From assembly GCF_002242805.1 (NCBI RefSeq), contig NZ_MCGQ01000004.1, positions 62,001 to 126,000 of the forward strand: 64,000 nucleotides of DNA, in the 5' to 3' direction. The DNA is from Streptomyces diastatochromogenes. GTDB taxonomy: Bacteria; Actinomycetota; Actinomycetes; Streptomycetales; Streptomycetaceae. Of this stretch, positions 50,065 to 60,100 are shown in pieces; positions within the stretch are counted from its first letter, which is position 1; each line of letters starts with the position of its first letter. Below the pieces are notes generated by a model. It did no database searches, was not told where the DNA came from, and worked only from the letters and a program-made list of their open reading frames with translations. A program made the position numbers and the translations under genes.

Positions 50065-50916
50065 CTACGCGAGTTGGGTGATGATCCGGGAAGCCGTCTC
50101 CGTCACCGCGTCCCGGCCCGCCGACCACAGGGCCACCACATCCGAGCCCGGGAGAGCCGTGGGGAGTTTGGACTCGACCGCCTGCAGATAGGCCCGGCGG
50201 AGTTCTGCGTTGACGTTGATCTTGGCCACGCCCTGGGTGAGCGCGGTGTGGAGTTGGTCGGTGGGGAGGCCGCTGGCGCCGTGGAGGACCAGGGGGACGG
50301 GGACGGACGAGTGGATCGCGGTCAGGCGGTCCAGGTCCAGGCGTACGGGGTGGGCGGTGAAACCGTGGACGTTGCCGACCGCGACGGCGAGGGCGTCGAC
50401 GCCGGTCTCCGCCACGAACTCGGCCGCCTGGGACGGGTCCGTCAGCGCGGTCGCGCCGGCCGTCGCGTTCGTCGAGACGTCCTCGTCGCCCGGCAGGGCG
50501 CCCAGCTCGGCCTCCACCCAGGCGCCGTGATCGCGGGCCCGGCGTACCGCCTCACGGGTGAGGGCGATGTTCTCGGCGAAGGGGAGGTGGGAGCCGTCGA
50601 CCATGACCGAGGTGTAGCCCGCCCGCAGGCAGGCGGTGATCTCGTCCAGGTCGCGGCTGTGGTCGAGGTGGACGCCGAGCGGGGCCGAGGAGGCGGCGGC
50701 CGCGTCCAGGGCGAGACGCATGAGCGGCTCGCGGCCCGCGTGTCTGAAGGGGCTCGAGCCGGCTTGGAGGATGACCGGGTGGTCGGGGTGGGTCTCGGCC
50801 GCGGCGACGATGCCCTGCACCGTCTCCAGGTTGTACGCGACGAAGCCGGGCAGGGCGCGGCCCGTTTCGTAGGCCGTCGTCAGGGCCTTCAGGCCCTCGG
50901 GTCCGGTCAGCAGCAT
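50065..50916 (-). CDS. Class II ketose-bisphosphate-type aldolase
   Basis: A protein of 283 residues with the zinc-dependent class II aldolase motifs: GFVAYNLETVQGIVAAAE, VHLDHSRDLDEITACLRAG (catalytic Asp and zinc His), VMVDGSHLPFAENIALT, VEAELGALPGDED (zinc Glu), AVGNVHGF (zinc His) and LVLHGASGLP (zinc His). Its ATG overlaps the kinase stop by one base. In the known L-threonate and D-erythronate pathways a decarboxylase-type OtnC completes the route; here an FBA-like aldolase takes that place and no OtnI isomerase is seen. So the substrate may be a longer sugar acid, or the route differs. Confidence 0.9.
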   Translation of the reverse strand: MLLTGPEGLKALTTAYETGRALPGFVAYNLETVQGIVAAAETHPDHPVILQAGSSPFRHAGREPLMRLALDAAAASSAPLGVHLDHSRDLDEITACLRAGYTSVMVDGSHLPFAENIALTREAVRRARDHGAWVEAELGALPGDEDVSTNATAGATALTDPSQAAEFVAETGVDALAVAVGNVHGFTAHPVRLDLDRLTAIHSSVPVPLVLHGASGLPTDQLHTALTQGVAKINVNAELRRAYLQAVESKLPTALPGSDVVALWSAGRDAVTETASRIITQLA

Positions 50917-52355
50917 CAGGCGGCGCTCCTCAGGAGGGCGAGGGCGTCGGCGAGGGCGTCGTCGCCGCCGACGTTCCCGGCGAACACGATGTACGGGATG
51001 CCGGCGGCCGGGCCGTCGGCGGGCTGCCACAGGGAGACGATGCCGGGCAGCAGGGTGCCGCGGGCCCAGGCGCGGCGGATCCGGAGGCCGTGCGTCGCCG
51101 TGTCGCTGGAGGTGATGCCGCCCTTGGCGATGACGAAGGCGGGGCGGTGGGTGGCCGTGATCAGGCGGACCGTTTCCACCAGGGCGGCGGAGACACTGCG
51201 GGAGATGGCCAGGCTCTCGTCCGGGTCGGCGGCCGTGACCACCGTACGGGTGGTGCGGATGACGGTGTCGGCGGTCTTCATGGCGTCGGCCGCCGAGGTG
51301 GCGATGTCCCGGATGTGCTCGTCGCGGCGGGCCGGGTCCAGGAGCTGGGCCACGTCGAGCTCGAACTCGACGACGTCTCCCGCGCGCTCGCGCAGACGGT
51401 TCAGCTGGCGGGTCGTCAGGGAGACGTGGGAGCCGACGACGATCAGGCCGTGGGGTGCGGGGGCGCGCAGTGGGGCGAGTTCGGCGGCGGTGAGCGGGGG
51501 GTGGGCGGGCTGGCCGGCCCGGGCGCGGACGAAGGAGGGGCCGACGCGGTAGAGGAGCCGGGTGCCGGACTCCTCCGCCTCGGCCGCCGCGAGGGCCAGG
51601 ACGCGGAGGTCGTCGTCGCCGACCGCGTCCACCACGGCCGTGGCGCCGTCGCGCAGCGTGCGGAGCTGGTCGGCGACATGGGCGGGGCCGCCGGTGCGCA
51701 GGTCGGCGACGGTGATGCGGAGGACCTGGCCGGCGGGGACGCGGCCCTTGGTCTTCTCCTCGATCCAGTCCGGGAGGGAGGAGGAGACGTAGCCGAAGGT
51801 GGCGTCCTTGGCGAACTCGCTCTCGCCGACCGGGAGGAGGCCGTCCGGGGTGCGCATCCAGTGGGCCGAGTCGACGGTGAGCCGGCCGGCCTCGATGTAC
51901 GCGGGAACCAGCACGACTCCGTCGGGGGCGGCGCCGGTCGCCGTCAACTCCTCGGCGAGGACGTCGGTTTCGAGGGGGAAGTGGCCGCGGAGGGTGGAGT
52001 CTCCCCGGGAGGCGATGACGTACGGGATGTTCTCGGCCCGGGACGCCTCGTGCAGGGCGCGGGTGATCTCGCGGTTGCGGGTGGCGGCGTCCTGCGGGGA
52101 GAGGCTGCGGGTGTTGGTGAGGACGAAGAAGGCGGGGCTGTCCTGGCGCAGGGCCCAGCGCAGGTCCTCGACCGTCCAGGTGGTGAGGACGGGGATGTCC
52201 TTCACGGTCTGGGTGCCGGTGGGGTCGTCGTCGAGGACGGCGAGGCGGGGGGCCTCGGCGACACGGGCGGCCACGTCGGCGGGGGAGACCGGCCGGACGG
52301 GTGGGACGTACCGGAGCACTTCGGACTCCGGGAGGGCATGGCGGGGTAGGGACAT
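50916..52355 (-). CDS. Four-carbon acid sugar kinase family protein (DUF1537)
   Basis: A protein of 479 residues. The N-terminal part reads RLAVLDDDPTGTQTVKDIPV and FFVLTNTRSLSPQDAATRNR, followed by SRGDSTLRGHFPLETDVL, all typical of OtnK/DtnK kinases; the C-terminal nucleotide-binding part has FVIAKGGITSSDTATHGLRI and PYIVFAGNVGGDDALADAL. It phosphorylates a 2-oxo- or 3-oxo-tetronate, or a related acid. First enzyme gene of the operon, about 100 bases after the GntR gene. The single-base overlap with the aldolase suggests that the two work in succession. Confidence 0.92.
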   Translation of the reverse strand: MSLPRHALPESEVLRYVPPVRPVSPADVAARVAEAPRLAVLDDDPTGTQTVKDIPVLTTWTVEDLRWALRQDSPAFFVLTNTRSLSPQDAATRNREITRALHEASRAENIPYVIASRGDSTLRGHFPLETDVLAEELTATGAAPDGVVLVPAYIEAGRLTVDSAHWMRTPDGLLPVGESEFAKDATFGYVSSSLPDWIEEKTKGRVPAGQVLRITVADLRTGGPAHVADQLRTLRDGATAVVDAVGDDDLRVLALAAAEAEESGTRLLYRVGPSFVRARAGQPAHPPLTAAELAPLRAPAPHGLIVVGSHVSLTTRQLNRLRERAGDVVEFELDVAQLLDPARRDEHIRDIATSAADAMKTADTVIRTTRTVVTAADPDESLAISRSVSAALVETVRLITATHRPAFVIAKGGITSSDTATHGLRIRRAWARGTLLPGIVSLWQPADGPAAGIPYIVFAGNVGGDDALADALALLRSAA

Positions 52356-52452
52356 GGCGGTTCCTGGGGTGGGGATGCGGGTTCGGGCGTGACCGCCCGC
52401 AGCTACGGCGCCTCCTGCGGGACGCAGCTGTGGTGGAGAGGAAGCGGTCGGT

Positions 52453-53148
52453 TTACTCGGCCGACTTCAGTACGTGGGTGCGGTAGTCGTGCGCCGTCTG
52501 GTTCATGTGGGCGTTCATGGCCTCGCGGGCCTTGTCCGGGTCGCCGCTTTCGAGGGCCGCGAGGACCACTTCGTGGTGGGCGATGGCGTTGACCCGGATC
52601 CGGGGGACCGCGGAGGTCTCGCGGCGGCCCTCGGCGAGCAGCGGGCCGAAGGGTTCGAAGAGCAGGGGGACGAAGAGGTTGCCCGTCGCGCGCATCACCG
52701 TGGCGTGGAAGTCGATGTCGGCCTGGACGAACTTCTCCGTGTCGGCCTCGTCGGCGGCCTCCCGCATCGTGGCGAGGTGCTCGCGCAGCTCGGCGAGGTG
52801 GGTCTCGTCGCGGCGCAGCGCGGCCAGTTCCGTGGCGCCGTTCTCGATGAGGCGGCGGGCCTCGATGAGCTGCTGGGAGAGCGAGGTGTGGGCGGAGCGG
52901 GACGCGGCGCGGACCACCGGTTCCAGCGCGGTCCAGCGATCCGGCGGGTTCACGTAGGTGCCACGGCCGCGGACCACGCGTACGACGTTCTGCGCGCGCA
53001 GCTGCTTCACCGCCTCGCGCACGGTCAGGCGGCTCACGGCGGACTGCTCGGCCAGCTCGGCCTCCGGGGGGAGGGCGGCGTCCGGCGGGTACGTGCCGTC
53101 GATGATCGCGCTGAGCAGACGCTCGGCGAGGTCTTCGGAGAGCGACAT
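52453..53148 (-). CDS. FadR/GntR-family transcriptional regulator with FCD domain
   Basis: A protein of 231 residues from the ATG at 53148 with GGAGG upstream. The winged helix reads LSAIIDGTYPPDAALPPEAE, LAEQSAVSRLTVREAVKQLR, AQNVVRVVRGRGTYV. The FCD domain holds RRLIENGATELAALRRDETH, ADIDFHATVMRATGN and AHHEVVLAALESGDPDKARE, with Asp and His residues that bind metal and carboxylate ligands. It leads the sugar-acid operon and has a palindrome 81-106 bases upstream of its start. It most likely represses the operon until the sugar acid or its keto derivative is present. Confidence 0.9.
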   Translation of the reverse strand: MSLSEDLAERLLSAIIDGTYPPDAALPPEAELAEQSAVSRLTVREAVKQLRAQNVVRVVRGRGTYVNPPDRWTALEPVVRAASRSAHTSLSQQLIEARRLIENGATELAALRRDETHLAELREHLATMREAADEADTEKFVQADIDFHATVMRATGNLFVPLLFEPFGPLLAEGRRETSAVPRIRVNAIAHHEVVLAALESGDPDKAREAMNAHMNQTAHDYRTHVLKSAE

Positions 53149-53228
53149 CGTTGGGCCTCCGGCGGGCGTGGATCGGTGCGGGTCGGTTGCCACCGTACGG
53201 GGTGGGTGCGGTGGCGGCAGTGGGAGCC

Positions 53229-53254
53229 TCAGATGTCTGACGTCAGACATCTGA
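53229..53254. promoter_or_regulatory. Perfect 26-bp palindrome, GntR operator candidate
   Basis: A perfect palindrome with core TGTCTGACGTCAGACA; a further half-like TGATGTC follows directly. It lies upstream of the GntR-led operon on the minus strand, and the gene on the other side ends before it, so it can only serve this operon. The TnnGACGTCnnA centre resembles some FadR-subfamily sites. Binding by the regulator at 52453 is inferred. Confidence 0.75.
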
Positions 53255-53336
53255 TGTCTCTGTGTCGGTAACCATGGCACCGGGGTGGGGGCGCGTCAAT
53301 ACCGGGCACGCATTTCCGTTTGATTACGGAAGGTGA

Positions 53337-54293
53337 TCAGCGGGGCTCGCTGTCGTCCGGCCAGACTCCGATGTGGTCCGGCTCCAGTTCCAGGGCCACC
53401 CGGTCGCGCATGTTCAGGGCCTTCGTGTACTCGGCGGGCAGCTGGAGGCGGCCCGCGCGGTCGAGCATGGCGTACTCGCGGGCCACCACGGTCTCGTGGC
53501 CCGTCGTGGCGTCCACCTCGCTGCGGCGCAGCACCTCGGTGGAGGTGCGGCCGTCGCGGATGGCGACCGTGCGGCGGACCTCGCCGGCCACCGCCTGGTC
53601 GTGGGTGACGATGACGATGGTGGTGCCGAGGGTCTCGTTCGCGGTGCGGAACGCGTCGAAGATCTGCGCGCCGGTCTGGGAGTCGAGTTCACCGGTGGGT
53701 TCGTCGGCGAGGAGGACCGCGGGGGCGTTCGCGAGGGCAACCGCGATCGCGGTGCGCTGCTGCTGGCCGCCGGACATCTCGTGCGGGTGGCGGTCGCGGC
53801 AGTCGGCCACCTGGAGCAACTCCAGGAGTTCCAGGGCGCGTTCGGAGCGGGCGCGGCGGCGGGTGCGGGTACCGGACAGCTGGAGCGGGAGGGCGACGTT
53901 CTGGGCCGCGGTGAGATACGGGAGCAGGTTGCGGGAGGTCTGCTGCCAGACGAAGCCGACGACCTCGCGGCGGTAGGCGAGGCGGTCCTTCGCGGTCATG
54001 GTGAGCAGGTCGCGGCCGGCGACGCGGGCCGCTCCCGCGGTGGGGGTGTCCAGGCCGGCGAGGATGTTCATGAGGGTGGACTTGCCGCTGCCCGAGGCGC
54101 CGACCAGGGCCATCAGCTCGCCCTCGCGGACGAGGAGGTCGAGGCCCTGGAGTGCCTGCACCTCCACGCCGTCCGCGGAGAAGATGCGGACGAGGCGGTC
54201 GCAGGTGATGAGGGCGTCGTGGCCGTAGGCGGGGCGGTTGCGGGTCTCGGTGACGCGGTCGGCGAGGTCGGTGAGGCTCGGGTTCGTTGTCAT
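53337..54293 (-). CDS. ABC transporter ATPase (MacB/LolD type) with AbrB-like tail
   Basis: A protein of 318 residues. The ATPase has LVGASGSGKSTLMNILAGLD, the Q-loop region GFVWQQTSRNLLPYLTAAQN, signature MSGGQQQRTAIAVALANAPA, LLADEPTGELDSQTG and VTHDQAVAGE. Residues about 270-318 are extra: YAMLDRAGRLQLPAEYTKAL and NMRDRVALELEPDHIGVW, which fit the SpoVT-AbrB swapped-hairpin fold used by DNA-binding switches. The partner permeases follow on the same strand upstream. The tail may bind DNA or simply dimerise the ATPase. Confidence 0.88.
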   Translation of the reverse strand: MTTNPSLTDLADRVTETRNRPAYGHDALITCDRLVRIFSADGVEVQALQGLDLLVREGELMALVGASGSGKSTLMNILAGLDTPTAGAARVAGRDLLTMTAKDRLAYRREVVGFVWQQTSRNLLPYLTAAQNVALPLQLSGTRTRRRARSERALELLELLQVADCRDRHPHEMSGGQQQRTAIAVALANAPAVLLADEPTGELDSQTGAQIFDAFRTANETLGTTIVIVTHDQAVAGEVRRTVAIRDGRTSTEVLRRSEVDATTGHETVVAREYAMLDRAGRLQLPAEYTKALNMRDRVALELEPDHIGVWPDDSEPR

Positions 54294-54357
54294 GGGGTCT
54301 CCTGTGTGGTTGCCCCGTGCTGCTGCTGGGCGGGGTGGGTCGCGCAGCCCGGCGCCG

Positions 54358-54413
54358 GCGGGGTGCCGCTGCGCCCACCCGTGCCGCCCCAGCGGCACGA
54401 CTGCCCGCAGCTA
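54358..54413 (-). repeat. 56-base dispersed repeat, copy 2
   Basis: Identical to 49926-49981. Immediately to the right the end motif is repeated as CGACTGCCCGCACCTACGGCGG. It lies in the 165-base gap between the FtsX gene and the ATPase gene. Confidence 0.9.
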
Positions 54414-54459
54414 TGGCGGTACGACTGCCCGCACCTACGGCGGATTCCAGGGCGACTGC

Positions 54460-57174
54460 TCATCTCCCCTCCCCCGCCCGCAACTCCCGCACAGACCCCC
54501 GCCTCCCCGTCCACCACGCCTGCACCCCCGCCACCCCCACCGCGAGCACCACGACCGTGATCGCCGGAGCCGTCAGGGACCAGGAGTCGGGGTGGAGGGT
54601 GGCCTTGCCTGCCGGGGTCTGGGAGGTGGTCAGGGCGATGGCGGTCAGGTCGATGCCGGGGGAGAGGAGGTGGATGGCGATCCAGCCGGTCAGCGTGCCG
54701 CCGGCCGCGGCGAGGAGGGCCTGGGGGAGGGACTCCAGCACGAGCAGGCGGCGGCCCTGGGCGCGGGTGAGGCCCATCGTGCGCAGGCGGGCGAGGAGCG
54801 CGGCGCGTTCGGGAGCCGCCCGCAGCAGCGCGAGGAGCAGGGCGAGGACGGCGAAGCCGGCGCCCGCGGCCACCGCCGCCGTGTAGACGTGCCCGGCACC
54901 GGTTTGCAGGGGCGAGTCGGCGTACCCGGACCGCACCTCGGCCAGGGTCTGCACCGTGACCGAGGCGGGGGCCGCGCGGCGCAGCGCTTCCGCGTCCAGG
55001 TGGGCGCCGGTCAGCAGCAGCGTCGTCGGGCGGGCGGCCGCCGCCGGGAGCCCGGCGCGGTTCACGATCAGGAAGTCGGCGCCGGGCACGGCCGGGGTGC
55101 GGTCGAGGACGGTGGTGATCCGGACGGTGACCGCGCTGCCGTCGTTCAGCCGTACCAGGAAGGGCCGTCGGGTGCCGTACGCGCGGGCGATGGAGGGCGA
55201 GGCCAGGGCCGGGAGCGTCTTCGAGTTCTTCAACTCACCTGCCGGGAAGGTCCCCAGACCGGTGTCGGCCGCCAACCGGCCGTACGCGGCCGGGTCCACC
55301 CCGACCAGCGTCACCGCGTCCTCCTCGTCCAGCGGCTTCGCGTCGTACGCGATGCTCGCCGCCGCCACCCCGTGCACCCCGGGCAGCGCGCGCACCCGGG
55401 CGGCCAGGTCCGCCGGGAGCGGGACGGCCGCGTCCATGCGGGCGTCGGCCCCGACGGTGAGCAGGGCCGCGTGGTCCCGGGCCTCGGCCACGCCGGCCAG
55501 GACCGAGCCGCCGAAGGCCGCCGTGGTCAGCGCGGTCAGCAGGGCCAGCAGGGGCAGTACCGCGGAGGCCTGCGTGCGTCCCGCGCGGGCCAGGGACAGA
55601 TGGCCCACCGCGCCGCGCAGCCGCCCGGCCGGGCGGGCGAGACGCCGCAGCAGCAGGGGGTAGAGGCGGAGCAGCAGCAGGGCCGCGATGATGCCGGTCA
55701 GCACCGGGGCCAGGGACACCAGTTGACCGGCAGACGTGCCGCTTCTGCGCAGGGTCGCCACCGCCCCGGCCGCCAGCGCCAGCAGGGTCAGCTCGGCGAC
55801 CGTACGGCGCCGGGAGGGTCGTACGGCCGTCACGTCCGCACGCGGGGCCGTCAGCTGTACCGACCGGTGGGCGAGCGCGGCGCGCAGCGGGAGGGCGGCG
55901 CAGGCGGTGAGCGTGACGGCCAGCGCGGCGGCCACGGCGTGACCGGTCCGGGCGCCGGGGAAGAGGAGGAGCGCGGCGCCCAGGCCGACCGCGCCCGCGG
56001 GTACGGCGACCACGGCGGTCTCGGCCAGCAGCCGCCCGGTGAGGCCGGGCAGGGAGGCGCCCCGCGCGCGGAGCAGGGCGAGTTCGGTGCGACGGCGGTC
56101 GGCGGCCAGTCCACCCGCCATGAGCAGCACGACGACGGCGACCGTGGCGGTGCCGGCGGCGGCCACCGCGACCAGCGGGGAGATGTTCGAGCGCAGCCGG
56201 GAGAAGGCGGCGATGACGTCGTCCAGGCCGGTGTCGACGTCGCTCTCCTCGCCCGTGGCGGTACGGGCGCGCTGCAGGCCGGGGCCGGACTCCAGGGAGG
56301 CGACTCCGGACTTCAGGCGGTCCAGTTCGTGGGCGCGCAGGCCGCCGAGGTCCGGGGCGAAGTACCAGTAGCGGAAGGGTTCTCCGCGCGTGCCCACCAG
56401 TGCGGGGGCCGCCTCCTGGGGCAGCAGGAGCGCGCCGAGCCAGTAGGTCTGCGGCGGGCCGGGCTGGGGCAGCCGCATCAGACTGGGCGTGCGCAGCAGC
56501 GGGACGGTCGACCAGTAGGCGCCGGCGGGGTCGCGCGGGGCGAGGATGCCGGTGACCCGGACGGCGAGCGGGCCGCGGCCGACGCCGGGCACATGGATGA
56601 CCGAACCCACCTTGATGTGCAGGCTCTTGGCGGTGGCGGCGGTGACGGCGGCCTCCACCTCGGGCGACATCGAGTCCACCGGACCCGAGGCGCGCGGCAG
56701 CCGTCCCGCGCGGACGTCGGCGTGTCCGGCCAGGCCGCTCTGCGCGACCAGCGAGACATGGGCGAGCAGACCGCTCGGGCGCGGTATCCAGGGATCGGCC
56801 ACCGCCGGACTGGTCCCGGTCGCGATGCCGTACGCCGACTGGTCGCGGTCGACGGACAGCGAGCCGCCGACCGTGCCCAGCAGCTTCTCGTACTGCCGTC
56901 TCAGCACGCCGGGGCCGAGCAGCGTGTCCTGGTCGTCGCTGGACATGCCGTACAGGGGCAGCGGCGCGCTCACCCGCACGGTGGTGCGCTCGGGGCGGGC
57001 CTGGTCGATGGTGTGCACCAGCCCCGCGTCCTCGTACCGCTCGACCGCCCGTGGAAAGGCCCCCGCCAGACAGGCGGTCACCATGACCAGCAGCGCGAGC
57101 GCGAGCGCGGCACCGGGCGCGGCCCGCAGCCGGGTACGCACCCAGGGGGCGACCACCGTCGGTGAGGAACTCAC
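54460..57174 (-). CDS. FtsX-like ABC permease
   Basis: A protein of 904 residues from the GTG at 57174, eight bases after GAGGGG; a GTG at 57183 adds three residues. It has one N-terminal helix, a 260-residue extracytoplasmic MacB_PCD-like domain, then three helix groups (about 330-420, 500-580) and a second extracytoplasmic domain, and a final group of helices near 750-890. The segments LMAGGLAADRRRTELALLRA, RGASLPGLTGRLLAETAVV and ALLARLRTMGLTRAQGRRLL are the FtsX coupling helices. Its start overlaps the previous permease gene. It should work with the ATPase at 53337 in export or mechanical signal transfer. Confidence 0.88.
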   Translation of the reverse strand: MSSSPTVVAPWVRTRLRAAPGAALALALLVMVTACLAGAFPRAVERYEDAGLVHTIDQARPERTTVRVSAPLPLYGMSSDDQDTLLGPGVLRRQYEKLLGTVGGSLSVDRDQSAYGIATGTSPAVADPWIPRPSGLLAHVSLVAQSGLAGHADVRAGRLPRASGPVDSMSPEVEAAVTAATAKSLHIKVGSVIHVPGVGRGPLAVRVTGILAPRDPAGAYWSTVPLLRTPSLMRLPQPGPPQTYWLGALLLPQEAAPALVGTRGEPFRYWYFAPDLGGLRAHELDRLKSGVASLESGPGLQRARTATGEESDVDTGLDDVIAAFSRLRSNISPLVAVAAAGTATVAVVVLLMAGGLAADRRRTELALLRARGASLPGLTGRLLAETAVVAVPAGAVGLGAALLLFPGARTGHAVAAALAVTLTACAALPLRAALAHRSVQLTAPRADVTAVRPSRRRTVAELTLLALAAGAVATLRRSGTSAGQLVSLAPVLTGIIAALLLLRLYPLLLRRLARPAGRLRGAVGHLSLARAGRTQASAVLPLLALLTALTTAAFGGSVLAGVAEARDHAALLTVGADARMDAAVPLPADLAARVRALPGVHGVAAASIAYDAKPLDEEDAVTLVGVDPAAYGRLAADTGLGTFPAGELKNSKTLPALASPSIARAYGTRRPFLVRLNDGSAVTVRITTVLDRTPAVPGADFLIVNRAGLPAAAARPTTLLLTGAHLDAEALRRAAPASVTVQTLAEVRSGYADSPLQTGAGHVYTAAVAAGAGFAVLALLLALLRAAPERAALLARLRTMGLTRAQGRRLLVLESLPQALLAAAGGTLTGWIAIHLLSPGIDLTAIALTTSQTPAGKATLHPDSWSLTAPAITVVVLAVGVAGVQAWWTGRRGSVRELRAGEGR

Positions 57175-57175
57175 G

Positions 57176-60100
57176 TCACTCACCCCTCTGTTCGCGCAGT
57201 GCCTGTGCCGGATCCGCCCGCCGTACGGTCGCCGTCGCCGCGACCACCAGCGGAGCCGCGGCGACGGCCACCAGCAGCAACGCCACGCGCGCGGGCGGGA
57301 GTTGGACCAGCAGGTCCGGGACGGGGCGGGTGGCATCGCCGGTCAGGACGATCAACGGGAGGACTCCACGGGCCAGTACGGTGCCGAGGGCGACGCCCAC
57401 CGCCAGGGCCAGGCCCACCAGGACGGCCTGTTCGGCGGCGACCGTGCGGGCCAGCCGGCGGCGTGGGGCGCCGAGGGCGCGCAGCACGGCGAAGTCCGCC
57501 TCGCGCGCCCGCAGCGACCCGGCGGCGCCCACGGCGAAGCCGACCGCGGCCAGGGCCGCCGCCACCACGGCCGCCGCGGCGAACGCGGCCGTGGGACCGG
57601 CACCGAAGGGGTCGTCGCGCAGCTCGGCGGCGATCTCGTCCCGGACCACCACCTGCCCCGGGTCGATGACATCCGGCAACGCCCGTACGGAGGCGGCGAC
57701 CTGGGCCGCCTCGCCCGGCGCGGTGCGCAGCCACCACTCGGTGGGCGTGACGCTCTCCCCGTACCGCGCCTGCAACGCCCGGTTCGCGGCCCGCAGATCG
57801 ACCAGCACCGCGCCGCCGTCATGGCTTCCCGGGGCGCCGGTCGTGGGCAGCGCGCGCACCGCCCGGACGATCCGCACCGGGATGCTCTGGTCCCCGATCT
57901 GCACGTCCACGCGCTGCCCGGTGCGGGCGCCCGCCGAGTCCAGGAACCGGTCGGTCGCGACGGCCCGCACCTCAGGCGGCGCGGGACGCGCCACCTGGAG
58001 CTGCACGGACACGGTGGCGACCGTCCAGCCCGGGTCCGGGAGGTATCCGGTGCCGTAGGAGACGGTCAGCGGCCGGGTGGAGACGATCCGCGGCCGGGTG
58101 GGGCTGCTGGCGGGGGTCGAGACGGCCGCGCCGCCGGTGTGCACGGCCGTGGTCCAGGAGGCGGGCAGGGCGAGCGGGCGCCGGGTCCCGTCGGTCCCCT
58201 CGGCGGTCAGGTCCCCGAGCGTGAGTCGGTGTCGCTCCGCCCGCTCGGCGGGCTGGAGCATGTCCAGCTGGAGCGCGGTGAGGATCGCCGGGCCGGGGGC
58301 GGAGCCGAGGTCGAGGGTGAGGGTGTGCGGGCGGCCGTCGGCGGGGAGCCGGCCGAACGGCACCTGGTACGGCACCCCGTACCGGTCCTCGAGACCGACC
58401 GTGACGTCGGCGGTCGTCCCGGGGCCGGCGGAGCTGCGCAGAGTCGCCGTCAGCCGCAGCCGCGCGGTGTGCGCCGGCACCCGGGCCCCGGCCGGGGAGT
58501 CCTTCGGCGTCAGAGCGGCCAGCAGCGGCTTCACCGGTACGGCCGCCAGGTCCGGGCGCATCAGCATCGCGTCGCCCGCGCGCGCGATGTCCACGGCCAG
58601 CACGGTCGCCGTACGGTCGCCGGACAGCGGCTCCTCGGCGCGTGCGGCGGGCACGGCCTCGCGTACGTGCGGAAGCGCCGCGTACACGTCCGTACGGCCC
58701 AGCTCCCCGTCCCCCGCGGACAGCACCCGCACCGGCACTCCGGCACGGAAGTCGGCCTGGTCGTCCTGCGAGCGGTCCCAGGAGGACGCCTGCCCGATGG
58801 CCAGCATGCCGAGCGCCACGGCGAGGACGAGCAGCAGCACCGGGCCAGCGGCCCGTGCGGTGCGGCGGCTGAACTGCCAGCCGGCCAGCGCCATCGGCAG
58901 CCCCCGCCCGGCCGCCGCCCACCGCTCGGCGAGCCGCGCCACGGGCGGCAGCAGCCGCAGCGTCAGCACGGTCCCGGCGAGCAGCGCCAGCGCCGGCGCG
59001 GCGACCAGCAGGGGGTCCACCCCGAGCGCCCCCGAGCGGTCGGCGGCGACACTCCCCGAGTCCTGCTGCGCCAACTGCCAGTAGGCCACCGCGGCCACGG
59101 CGAGCAGGCCCAGGTCGCCTCCGGCGCGCAACGGGCTGGGAAGCAGACCGGCGCCGACGCGGCGGGCGCGCGGGCGGGAGCCGGGCGAGCCGGCCGAACG
59201 GCCCCTCCCGAAGCGGGAGATGAGCGGCCGCCGCGCCCGGCGGCCCGGCTCCGCACGCCGCCCGCGCCGCTCCGGGTCCGCCCCCGTCAGCGCCGGCGGC
59301 GTCACCGTCAGCGCGCAGCCCAGGGCCGCCGCGGCCGCCACCAGCCACACACCGGGGCTGCCACCGGGCGGGAGGTCCAGACGCAGGTCGAGGCGGGCCA
59401 GGGGCCCGTGCGCGGTCAGCAGGGTGGTGAGCGGTCCGGCGAGCAGGGGCGCGCAGACGGCCGCCGGGAGGGCGAGCAGCAGCGACTCGGCCGCGGCGAG
59501 CGCCGCGATCCGGGCCCGGGAGGCGCCGCGGGCCCTGAGCAGCCTGGTCTCGGCCGCCCGTTCGGCGCCGAGCAGCCGGGCCACCAGCAGCAGCGCGTAC
59601 CCGGCGAGCAGCACCAGCTGGAGCGCGACGATCAGCAGGGTCGAGCGGGCGACCAGCAGCGAGCGGTCGGCCCGGTCCAGGACGTCCGGCAGCGAGGTCG
59701 TCGACGCGGTCACCCCGCTCAGGGCGTGGGACGTGCGCAGTGCCGCGCTCCCGGTCCGCGCCGCGTCCCGCAGCGCCCCGATCCGCCCGGTCGTCACCGA
59801 GCCGAAGTCGGCCGACGCCAGCCAGGCCGTCGGCCCGGCGCTCACCCGTCCGCCGGCGAGCACCGAGGGGTCGGCGAGCAGCGGCCCGTACGTCGTGAAG
59901 CCGGACTCCTTCACCCCGCGCCCGAGCAGGTCGTCCAGCTGCCAGTACGGCGCGTTCGCGGAGGCGGGCCGGTACAGCCCGGTGACACGCACCCGCACCT
60001 TCCCCTCGCCCAGCCGGTCGGCCAGGGTGAGGCGGTCGCCCGGCTTCAGGCCGAGCGGCCGGGCCGCCGCCTGGGGGAGCGCCACCTCGATCTCGCCGCC

